A DNA stretch of 14,149 nt, from assembly GCA_002371695.1 (NCBI GenBank), contig DFGG01000073.1, positions 1 through 14,149 on the forward strand, given 5' to 3'. The position numbers and the translations under genes are program-made. This DNA comes from a bacterium UBA3756. GTDB taxonomy: Bacteria; Bacteroidota; Bacteroidia; Bacteroidales; Bacteroidaceae. Numbering within the stretch: position 1 is the stretch's first letter; each line of letters begins with the position of its first letter. The notes beneath the pieces were generated by a model. The model was not told where the DNA came from. It made no database searches and saw nothing but the letters and a program-made list of their open reading frames with translations. Below, in pieces: positions 8,169-14,149 of this stretch.

Positions 8169-8176
8169 TAATTTTG
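8169..8176 (+). promoter_or_regulatory. Probable -7 element for the fabD operon
   Basis: TAATTTTG followed by C matches the Bacteroidota -7 consensus and lies 51 bases before the fabD ATG. A TTTG at 8140-8143 is 25 bases upstream, longer than the usual 19-21, so the -33 element is uncertain. The 170-base divergent region 8058-8227 also has a G6 run (8143-8148) and a long A-run; I see no operator-like inverted repeat in it. Confidence 0.45.
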
Positions 8177-8227
8177 CATCCCGAAATAGCAGAAAAGTTA
8201 TCATTATTAAATAAAAAAGGAAAGAAA

Positions 8228-9118
8228 ATGAAAGCATTCGTTTTTCCCGGACAGGGAGCACAGTTTGTTGGAATGGGTAAAGAACTTTATGAAAACAACC
8301 CGTTGGCAAAAGAACTTTTTGAAAAGGCTAATGATATCCTTGGATACCGTATTACCGATATCATGTTTGATGGTACAGACGATGAACTCAAGCAGACGAA
8401 GGTCACTCAGCCTGCCGTATTTCTCCATAGTGTGATTTCAGCCCTCTGTATGGGAGATGCCTTTGCCCCTGAAATGGTGGCTGGTCACTCCCTGGGTGAG
8501 TTCTCTGCACTGACAGCTGCCGGTGCACTGAGTTTTGAGGATGGTCTGAAGTTGGTCTATGCCCGTGCCATGGCCATGCAGAAGGCTTGTGAGGCTCAGC
8601 CCTCCACGATGGCTGCCATCATCGCCCTGCCCGACGAGAAGATCGAGGAGGTGTGTGCAGAGGTGAGCAAGATGGGCAAGGGCGTGGTGGTTCCCGCCAA
8701 TTACAACTGCCCGGGCCAGCTGGTTATCTCTGGTAACATCGAGGCTATCAACGAGGCTTGCGAGCAGCTGAAGGCTGCCGGTGCCAAGCGTGCTCTGCCG
8801 CTGAAGGTGGGTGGTGCTTTCCACTCTCCGCTGATGCAGCCTGCCAAGGACGAGCTGCAGGCCGCTATTGAGCAGACGGAAATCAAGGCTCCCAAGTGCC
8901 CCGTCTATCAGAATGTCGACGCTAAGCCTCACACTGATCCTGCAGAGATCAAGGCTAATCTGATTGCCCAGTTGACGAGTAGTGTCCGCTGGACGCAGAG
9001 TGTACAGAATATGATTGCCGATGGTGCCGACGACTTCACCGAGTGCGGTCCTGGCAAGGCTCTTCAGGGTATGATTGGCAAGATCAACAAGGAAGTCAGC
9101 GCTCACGGTATAGAATAA
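8228..9118 (+). CDS. fabD: Malonyl-CoA:ACP transacylase
   Basis: FabD moves malonyl groups from CoA to acyl carrier protein, supplying the extender unit for type II fatty acid synthesis in the cytoplasm. The 296-residue product is of normal length. It shows the N-terminal FPGQGAQFVGMG (6-17), the active-site GHSLGE (86-91) with nucleophile Ser88, the carboxylate-binding Arg113 (YARAMAMQ) and the catalytic His199 in GGAFHSPLM. The ATG at 8228 is chosen because MKAFVFPGQGAQ is the family N-terminus and it follows a purine-rich site (AAAGGAAAGAAA); an in-frame ATG at 8174 overlaps the promoter element. Two unrelated genes follow at gaps of 31 and 7 bases, apparently in one operon. No other fab gene is in the window. 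Confidence 0.97.
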   Translation: MKAFVFPGQGAQFVGMGKELYENNPLAKELFEKANDILGYRITDIMFDGTDDELKQTKVTQPAVFLHSVISALCMGDAFAPEMVAGHSLGEFSALTAAGALSFEDGLKLVYARAMAMQKACEAQPSTMAAIIALPDEKIEEVCAEVSKMGKGVVVPANYNCPGQLVISGNIEAINEACEQLKAAGAKRALPLKVGGAFHSPLMQPAKDELQAAIEQTEIKAPKCPVYQNVDAKPHTDPAEIKANLIAQLTSSVRWTQSVQNMIADGADDFTECGPGKALQGMIGKINKEVSAHGIE

Positions 9119-9149
9119 ATTCCTTCTGTTAAGTACAGAACCAAAGACT

Positions 9150-10802
9150 ATGGGACAGAAGATCGTTGTTTATCAGGTTTTTACGAGGCTCTACGGGAAC
9201 CGTAACACCACCTGCAAGGAGAACGGCACGATTGAGGAGAACGGCTGTGGGAAGTTCAATGACTTTACCCCGGCCGTCCTGAAGAAAATCAGGGAGATGG
9301 GTGTCTCTCATGTGTGGTTTACCGGTATCATCCGCCATGCCACGCAGACGGACTATTCTGCCTATGGCATTCCCCGTAATCATCCGGCTGTTGTCAAGGG
9401 TAGGGCAGGCTCTCCCTATGCCATTACCGACTATTATGACGTCGACCCCGACCTGGCAGTTGATGTCAGTCAGCGTATGGCAGAGTTCGAACAGCTGGTG
9501 GAGCGCACCCATAAGGCTGGACTGAAGGTGATTATCGACTTCGTGCCTAATCATGTGGCCCGTCAGTATCACTCCATCTGCAAGCCTGCAGAGGTGAAGG
9601 ATCTTGGCGAGGAAGACAATCCCCAGAATGGCTTCGATCCTCAGAACAATTTCTACTACTGTCCCGGACAGCGTTTCACTCCTTATTTCGACCTCTACCA
9701 TGATGAGCCAGAGCCCTATATCGAGGAGCCTGCCAAGGCCACGGGCAATGACTGTTTCCACAATGCACCGGGAATGAACGACTGGTATGAGACGGTGAAG
9801 CTGAACTATGGTGTGGACTACTATGCCGGTCGTGTGGGGCATTTCAATCCCATTCCCAATACCTGGAGCAAGATGACGGATATCCTGCTCTTTTGGGCCA
9901 GTAAGGGAGTCGACGGCTTCCGCTGCGACATGGCAGAGATGGTGCCTGCCGAGTTCTGGCAGTGGTCTACCGACAAGGTGAAGTTTGCCTATCCTGACAA
10001 GCTTTTCATCGGTGAGGTATATAATCCTGCCGAATACCGTCGTTACATCAGTGCCGGCTTCGACTATCTCTACGATAAGGTGGGCATGTATGATACGGTC
10101 CGTGAGGTGATTCGTGGCACACAGTCTACGCATGCCATCACGACAGCATGGCAGGCCACCGACGATATTCGTGACCACATGCTCTACTTCCTCGAGAACC
10201 ACGATGAGCAGCGTATTGCCAGCGATTTCTTTGCTGGCAGTGGCTGTAAGGGAATCCCTGGTCTCATCGTATCGGCTCTTCTTCAGCAGAATCCGCTCAT
10301 GATCTATGCCGGACAGGAGTATGGTGAGCGGGGCATGGACAAGGAGGGTTTCAGTGGTCATGACGGTCGTACAACCATCTTCGACTATTGGAGCATCGAC
10401 ACCTTGGTGCGTGCTTCTCAGCGCAAACTGACTGCAGGGGAAAAGGCTCTGAAGGATATATATAATAAGGTATTGAACATCTCGCGCAGTGAGAAGGCTG
10501 TCACCGACGGTGTCTCCTTCGACCTGATGTATGTCAACGGTCATCTGCAGCGCCAGTACGCTTTCCTTCGTAAGTCAGGGCGTGAGGTAGTCTTGGTGGT
10601 GGCTAATTTCGAAGAGATACCGGTGGAGGTCAATGTCACCATCCCGGCTCATGCCTTCGATTACCTGGACATCAAGGAGAAGAATGTCCAAGCCGTTGAC
10701 TTGCTGACTGGCGAGAAGACGAAGCTCATGCTGAAGCGCGACGGGGTCGTCGGCCTTGCCATTGCTCCACTGAGTGCCGCTATCCTGAAATTCAAGGCAT
10801 GA
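9150..10802 (+). CDS. Cytoplasmic alpha-amylase family glycoside hydrolase (GH13)
   Basis: It is predicted to hydrolyse alpha-1,4 bonds of glycogen or maltodextrins inside the cell. The 550-residue product has the GH13 barrel and its four conserved regions: DFVPNHV (130-136), GFRCDMAEM (256-264) with nucleophile Asp260, GEVY (288-291) with acid/base Glu289, and ENHDEQ (349-354) with Asp352. The N-terminal YQVFTRLYGN is typical of GH13, and the last 90 or so residues form the usual beta-sandwich domain C. No signal peptide or lipobox is present (starts MGQKIVVYQV), unlike the outer-membrane and periplasmic amylases of Sus systems, so a role with the glycogen synthase and phosphorylase of this window is inferred. 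Exact specificity (amylase, maltogenic or transferase) cannot be read. It lies between fabD and the AlaX-like gene. Confidence 0.9.
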   Translation: MGQKIVVYQVFTRLYGNRNTTCKENGTIEENGCGKFNDFTPAVLKKIREMGVSHVWFTGIIRHATQTDYSAYGIPRNHPAVVKGRAGSPYAITDYYDVDPDLAVDVSQRMAEFEQLVERTHKAGLKVIIDFVPNHVARQYHSICKPAEVKDLGEEDNPQNGFDPQNNFYYCPGQRFTPYFDLYHDEPEPYIEEPAKATGNDCFHNAPGMNDWYETVKLNYGVDYYAGRVGHFNPIPNTWSKMTDILLFWASKGVDGFRCDMAEMVPAEFWQWSTDKVKFAYPDKLFIGEVYNPAEYRRYISAGFDYLYDKVGMYDTVREVIRGTQSTHAITTAWQATDDIRDHMLYFLENHDEQRIASDFFAGSGCKGIPGLIVSALLQQNPLMIYAGQEYGERGMDKEGFSGHDGRTTIFDYWSIDTLVRASQRKLTAGEKALKDIYNKVLNISRSEKAVTDGVSFDLMYVNGHLQRQYAFLRKSGREVVLVVANFEEIPVEVNVTIPAHAFDYLDIKEKNVQAVDLLTGEKTKLMLKRDGVVGLAIAPLSAAILKFKA

Positions 10803-10809
10803 GACAGGT

Positions 10810-11274
10810 ATGGCTGATTATATATTAAACGAGCACAATAAGGAAGAGTTCCCGCCGGCCCATACGGCGGAGCATCTGCTGAATCAGACGATGATCCGTA
10901 TCTTCGGCTGTGAGCGGTCCTTCAATGCACATATCGAGCGCAAGAAAAGTAAGATGAGCTTTCATCTCGACCACAAGCCCAGCCGTCAGGAGGAGAAGGA
11001 GATTGAACGGCGGATGAACGAGCTCATCGAAGAGGACTTGCCCGTCACGTTTGAGTTTGTCACTCGTGATGAATTGCCCGAGGAGATCAGTCTCGACCGT
11101 CTGCCCGACGATGCTTCAGAAACCATCCGGCTGGTTCGTATCGGCGACTATGATGTCTGTCCATGCATCGGCAAGCATGTGCGTTCAACCTCTCAGATAG
11201 GCCGTTTCGAGATGCTCGGCACCAACTGGGATGAGCACGAGCGCTCCTTCCGTGTTCGCTTTAAGATCGTTTGA
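10810..11274 (+). CDS. AlaX-like tRNA-editing domain protein (tRNA_SAD family)
   Basis: The 154-residue product consists of the second additional domain found in the editing parts of alanyl- and threonyl-tRNA synthetases. The zinc-site pattern is complete: HTAEH (His18, His22) near the N-terminus and CIGKH (Cys119, His123) near the C-terminus, followed by VRSTSQIGRFEML, as in the HxxxH...CxxxH class. Free-standing members (AlaX) deacylate mischarged tRNA, mostly Ser- or Gly-tRNA(Ala). There is no aminoacylation domain, so it would act in trans in the cytoplasm. The substrate tRNA is not readable from sequence. It starts 7 bases after the amylase stop, so it is probably co-transcribed with fabD and the amylase. 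Confidence 0.8.
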   Translation: MADYILNEHNKEEFPPAHTAEHLLNQTMIRIFGCERSFNAHIERKKSKMSFHLDHKPSRQEEKEIERRMNELIEEDLPVTFEFVTRDELPEEISLDRLPDDASETIRLVRIGDYDVCPCIGKHVRSTSQIGRFEMLGTNWDEHERSFRVRFKIV

Positions 11275-11299
11275 TATGATAGGCAGTCTGACAAGAAAG

Positions 11300-11333
11300 A
11301 AAATCTCCGGTAGTTGTTACCGGAGATTTTTTA
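11300..11333. terminator. Bidirectional terminator between the AlaX-like and EEP-fold genes
   Basis: A perfect 13-base-pair stem (11300-11312 with 11318-11330) with a 5-base loop ends in a T-run on the + strand (11327-11332). On the minus strand the stem is followed by TTTCTTTCTT. The T-run overlaps the TAA stop (11331-11333) of the convergent gene. Confidence 0.9.
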
Positions 11334-12392
11334 TTTCAGTGCTATCTTCATGAATACTGGGTAGTGGTCAGAGTAGCTCAGCTCCTTCATGTAGCAGTTG
11401 ATACCCTCATAGTCCTTGTCGTGGAAGATGTAGTCGATGCGCAGCGGGGTCTTGCCTCGCAGGGTGTGCATCCATCCGCTGCCACACTCCTTGAAACCGT
11501 CAGTGAGCTCTCCCTTAAGGGTATTGTAGACGTAGGAGTAGGGCACGTCGACACAGTCACCGGCCAGAATCACGGGGAGGTCGCACTCACGTATCTGCTG
11601 TGCCAGGATGTTGGCTTGTCCGGCGCGCTTGATCATACCTACGGTGTAAGTGCCGTAGATGGCTTCCATCAGACGGTTGTTCTGTACGTCGTAGCCGTCG
11701 GCTTCCTTGTTTCTGGCACCATAGTATACGTGATGGGCTCCAGCAGTCTGAAGGTGTACATTGAATACGCGGAACATCTGTCCGTTGACGTCGATGTCAA
11801 CCCACTGTGCACTGTTCACGCTGGCTGGAAATTCTATGGGTGCGCCCTTCTTGATGGGGTAGCGGCTATAGATTACGTTATGCTCGTTGACACCGTACTG
11901 CATATAGGGGAAATACTCCTTATAGCTCTCCGAGTTGCGCTTGTCGGCACTCCAGTCGCTGTACTCCTGCATACAGAGCACGTCAACCTTCTGCTTCTTC
12001 ATCTCTGCCAGGATGTCAAGGGCGATGAAACTGGTGGTCTCTCCATTGAAGCGGGCCACGTTGTACGTGGCGATAGTCAGTCCCGCTTGCTTGGCGGCTT
12101 CTTCGTCTACAGAGCCGAACTTATAGATGGTCTGCGAGTAGGGGATGCAGCATAGTAGCGTGATAAATGGCATCACTGCCCAGTGCCAGCGACGGAGGAC
12201 AAGCCAGTAGATGAGCAGGATGAGATTGCCTGCCATCAGCAGGGGCAGCACATAGACCAACAGGGCCCGTGCCATATTACCGCCAGGCTGTACGTCTCCA
12301 CCATAGAGTGCTACGATAGTGAATATCATCATCAGTACGGTGATGATGAGAACCATGAATGCAAAATATTTCTGTACTGCCAGTTTACCCAT
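11331..12392 (-). CDS. Membrane-anchored endonuclease/exonuclease/phosphatase-fold protein
   Basis: The product is 353 residues. Three hydrophobic segments come first (about 9-30, 42-66 and 71-84), then an EEP (DNase I-like) domain from about 104 to the end, inferred to face the periplasm. Domain motifs are IATYNVARFNG (107-117, Asn111), MQEY (141-144, metal ligand Glu143), FNVHLQT (210-216), GDCVDVP (278-284), RIDYIF (318-323) and SDHYP (341-345, His343). In most EEP enzymes the fourth motif is GDFN or GDxN; here Val281 replaces that Asn, which may alter catalysis. The substrate (nucleic acid, phospholipid, inositol phosphate or other phosphoester) is not determinable. It starts 22 bases after the histidine kinase gene and is probably in the same operon. 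Confidence 0.85.
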   Translation of the reverse strand: MGKLAVQKYFAFMVLIITVLMMIFTIVALYGGDVQPGGNMARALLVYVLPLLMAGNLILLIYWLVLRRWHWAVMPFITLLCCIPYSQTIYKFGSVDEEAAKQAGLTIATYNVARFNGETTSFIALDILAEMKKQKVDVLCMQEYSDWSADKRNSESYKEYFPYMQYGVNEHNVIYSRYPIKKGAPIEFPASVNSAQWVDIDVNGQMFRVFNVHLQTAGAHHVYYGARNKEADGYDVQNNRLMEAIYGTYTVGMIKRAGQANILAQQIRECDLPVILAGDCVDVPYSYVYNTLKGELTDGFKECGSGWMHTLRGKTPLRIDYIFHDKDYEGINCYMKELSYSDHYPVFMKIALK

Positions 12393-12414
12393 ACTTTATA
12401 CAATAATAGTTATG

Positions 12415-13665
12415 TTAATCCAGATACTTCTTGACCACCTCGATGAGGTTCTCCACTCGGAAGGGCTTAGCCATGAATTCGTCGCAACCGGCTGCCTTTG
12501 CCTCACGGATATTCTCTTCGAAAGCATAGGCGCTCAGAGCAATGACGGGAGTGGCATGATTGATCTCCTTGATGATGCGAGTGGCATCGAGACCGTTCAT
12601 CTCTGGCATACGGATGTCCATCAGGATGAGGTCGGGTTTCTCGTCTTCATTGATGGTCACTGCCTCAATGCCGTTGTGAGCCCTAAGCAGACGGTAGCGC
12701 TTCTGAAGCACAATCTTTACCAGTTCGTAGTTGCTGTCCTCGTCTTCTGCCACCAGGATGGTCTTCAGGTTCATCTTGTCCGACCGTGCACTTACGCGGA
12801 TGGTCCGCACGTTGGTAGTCGTCGTGGTATGATCCTGCTTTATGCCGCCTATGTTGCCTTCGAAGGGCAGGACGAAAGTGAAGGTCGAGCCTTTGTCGAC
12901 AACGGATTCCACGCGGATAGTGCCACCGAGCTTCTCTACGATAATCTTGCAGAGAGCGAGTCCGAGACCGAATCCTTTCTGCTGCTTGGCATCCTGTGAG
13001 GCATAGGTGTTGAATATCTGGTCGATGAATTCGGGTGCAATGCCTGATCCGGTGTCCTTGACGTAGAATTCTATCTCCTTCATCTCGTTGATTACGCGGA
13101 AACCATAGGTGATACTACCATCGGAGGTGTGCTTCAGGGCATTGCTGATCAGATTGGAGAATACCTGCGTCAGGCGGTTGGCATCAGTGTTCATGATAAC
13201 GCTCATCAGAGGCTTTTCCCATTCGAGCTTCACTGATTCGGGGCAGCGGAACTTGAACAGTTGCTGTATGTTCTCGCAGAGCTGGTTCAGGTCGGTCATC
13301 GATTTCTTCATCACGATTTCTCCCGATTCCACTCTCGACAGGTCAAGTATTTCGTTGATCAGACTACTGAGGCGTTGATTGTTGCTCTCAATAATCTGGT
13401 AGTATTTCATGCGCTCCTCTTCTGAGTCTGTTTCAACAATCACGCGAGAGAAGCCCTCGATGGCATTGAGGGGTGTGCGTATCTCATGACTCATATTTGC
13501 AAGAAAAAGCGATTTCATCTTGCTGGCCTTCTCGGCTTTCTGAGCCATTTCTTCGTATTCCTTCAGCTTCTTGTTTGCAATCTGCAGCTGGTCGGTGACG
13601 AGCGACAGCTTGCGTTTGCAATCAGTATACTTCTGAAGTAGAATCTCTCTTTCGTTTTGCTCCAT
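12415..13665 (-). CDS. Hybrid histidine kinase/response regulator without sensor domain
   Basis: The 416-residue product has no transmembrane segment and no PAS, GAF or periplasmic domain. Domains in order: an N-terminal predicted coiled coil (about 3-50); HisKA with SHEIRTPLNAI (59-69), phospho-acceptor His60; HATPase_c with N-box NLISNALKH (171-179), DTGSGIA (204-210) and GFGLGLALC (231-239); a Thr-rich linker (about 275-300); and a receiver domain with acidic pocket ED (307-308), phospho-acceptor Asp350 in LMDIRMP, Ser378 and Lys400. All catalytic residues are present. There is no output domain or HPt, so the phosphate or signal must pass to partners not in the window. The ATG at 13665 is chosen; the reading frame has a TTG nine codons upstream, but that TTG is part of the -7 promoter element. 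The EEP-fold gene follows after 22 bases. Confidence 0.92.
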   Translation of the reverse strand: MEQNEREILLQKYTDCKRKLSLVTDQLQIANKKLKEYEEMAQKAEKASKMKSLFLANMSHEIRTPLNAIEGFSRVIVETDSEEERMKYYQIIESNNQRLSSLINEILDLSRVESGEIVMKKSMTDLNQLCENIQQLFKFRCPESVKLEWEKPLMSVIMNTDANRLTQVFSNLISNALKHTSDGSITYGFRVINEMKEIEFYVKDTGSGIAPEFIDQIFNTYASQDAKQQKGFGLGLALCKIIVEKLGGTIRVESVVDKGSTFTFVLPFEGNIGGIKQDHTTTTTNVRTIRVSARSDKMNLKTILVAEDEDSNYELVKIVLQKRYRLLRAHNGIEAVTINEDEKPDLILMDIRMPEMNGLDATRIIKEINHATPVIALSAYAFEENIREAKAAGCDEFMAKPFRVENLIEVVKKYLD

Positions 13666-13689
13666 TGTCTTATTAGTGCAAATTTGGGG

Positions 13690-13721
13690 CAAAGATACGT
13701 AAAAAATTCTATATAAACAAA
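13690..13721 (-). promoter_or_regulatory. Promoter of the histidine kinase operon
   Basis: On the minus strand, TTTG (13718-13721) is followed after exactly 20 bases by TATCTTTG (13690-13697), fitting the Bacteroidota -33/-7 pattern TTTG-N19-21-TAnnTTTG. The -7 element lies 24 bases upstream of the ATG at 13665, implying a leader of under 20 bases. It is the best promoter match in the window and separates this operon from the glycosyltransferase gene upstream. Confidence 0.7.
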
Positions 13722-13738
13722 TAATTAGGTAACTTTTT

Positions 13739-14149
13739 TCAACTTCTTTTTGCTTTTTCCCAAGCTCCGCTCTGATGATGGGTGCTCAGATACCTCATTC
13801 CGCGGAAGACGTTGATATTCATGAAGATAAAATAGTAGGCCGTGTAGAGCAGTCTGTTCTTGATGCCGTGGCGGTTGAGCATCCAGCCTGAAAGTGCAGC
13901 CAGATAGAAGAGTGCCTGTAGGATGAGCAGCACGGTATAGAGTGCTCCTGCCTGACAGATGACCAGTAGGATATTGGCCAGTATCAGTAAGACCATGGCG
14001 ATGGGGGTGATGCTCCATCGGAGCACGCGATGACTGATATATTGGAATGCCACCAGCGGCTGGCGCAACGGGTTCAGCATCCGGCGCAGCCACCAGATGC
14101 TCTGCAGGCCTCCGGCAGCGATGCGGCGCTTGCGCTTCGATTCCTCGAA
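13739..14149 (-). CDS. Family 2 glycosyltransferase, C-terminal part (5' end cut by window)
   Basis: The frame is open to the right edge, so only the last 136 residues are seen. They begin EESKRKRRIAAGGLQSIWWL, followed by LNPLRQPLVAFQYISHRVLRW and three hydrophobic segments (about fragment residues 46-66, 68-90 and 100-120), then a Lys/Arg-containing tail. This arrangement, with a basic helix, a SHRVLRW-type motif and C-terminal membrane helices, is the usual end of processive or membrane-bound GT2 enzymes involved in polysaccharide synthesis. The catalytic GT-A domain is outside the window, so the product cannot be named. An ATG at 14080 is internal. Its stop is 73 bases before the histidine kinase start, on the same strand, with the kinase promoter in between; I see no hairpin terminator. 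Confidence 0.65.
   Translation of the reverse strand, partial: FEESKRKRRIAAGGLQSIWWLRRMLNPLRQPLVAFQYISHRVLRWSITPIAMVLLILANILLVICQAGALYTVLLILQALFYLAALSGWMLNRHGIKNRLLYTAYYFIFMNINVFRGMRYLSTHHQSGAWEKAKRS

Noticed and set aside
8058..8309. Upstream extension of the ThiE-like gene by 84 codons
   Set aside because: It would run back across the fabD start and both promoter-like elements; the family N-terminus begins at ATG 8057.
9129..10544. A 471-codon open frame on the minus strand opposite the amylase gene
   Set aside because: The + strand encodes a GH13 enzyme with all four catalytic regions. The antisense product is rich in Ile, Val, Leu and His with no recognisable motif, typical of a frame opened by codon bias.
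13666..13692. TTG start nine codons upstream of the histidine kinase ATG
   Set aside because: The TTG is the end of the -7 promoter element TATCTTTG, so it would not be in the mRNA.
13725..14093. A 122-codon minus-strand frame overlapping the glycosyltransferase end
   Set aside because: The adjacent frame, open to the window edge, gives a coherent GT2 C-terminus with membrane helices. The 122-codon frame yields a His/Pro/Arg-rich sequence without features.

Overview
The window reads as chromosomal housekeeping DNA from a Bacteroidota bacterium, most likely Prevotella or a close relative. Three things point there. The promoter-like elements have the Bacteroidota -7 form TAnnTTTG, in one case with TTTG exactly 20 bases upstream. 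Shine-Dalgarno sites are weak or absent. The gene set includes a GT3 glycogen synthase beside a DUF3417-type glucan phosphorylase, a cytoplasmic GH13 amylase and Prevotella-like hybrid histidine kinase architecture. This placement comes from sequence character and family knowledge, not a database search.

Layout. At 1-1192 (+) is the classical translation operon infC (5' end outside the window), rpmI, rplT, closed by a 30-base perfect inverted repeat plus T-run. A small secreted protein of unknown function converges on it (1239-1661, -). At 1794-6094 (+) is a glycogen operon: GT3 glycogen synthase, then GT35 alpha-glucan phosphorylase, ended by a strong hairpin. At 6161-8057 (-) is an apparent operon of a ThiE/TenI-like protein, PRPP synthase and a small lipoprotein. 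From the divergent 170-bp region at 8058-8227, a + strand operon runs to 11274: fabD, a cytoplasmic GH13 amylase and an AlaX/tRNA-SAD-type editing protein. At 11331-13665 (-) a hybrid histidine kinase/response regulator without a sensor domain is followed by a membrane-anchored endonuclease/exonuclease/phosphatase-fold protein. The C-terminal end of a family 2 glycosyltransferase runs off the right edge (13739-14149, -).

How the genes fit together. Three enzymes handle intracellular alpha-glucan: chain elongation by glycogen synthase, phosphorolysis by the phosphorylase, and hydrolysis by the amylase. The rest is translation (IF3, L35, L20, tRNA editing), lipid synthesis (FabD), nucleotide precursor supply (Prs) and signalling or envelope functions. 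I saw no mobile element, CRISPR array, tRNA, rRNA or phage gene, and no clearly new multi-gene system. The points most worth a second look are the infC-rpmI spacer (possible leader hairpin and 22-codon ORF), the 72-residue tail on IF3, an Asn-to-Val change in the EEP-fold active-site motif, and the divergent ThiE-like protein.
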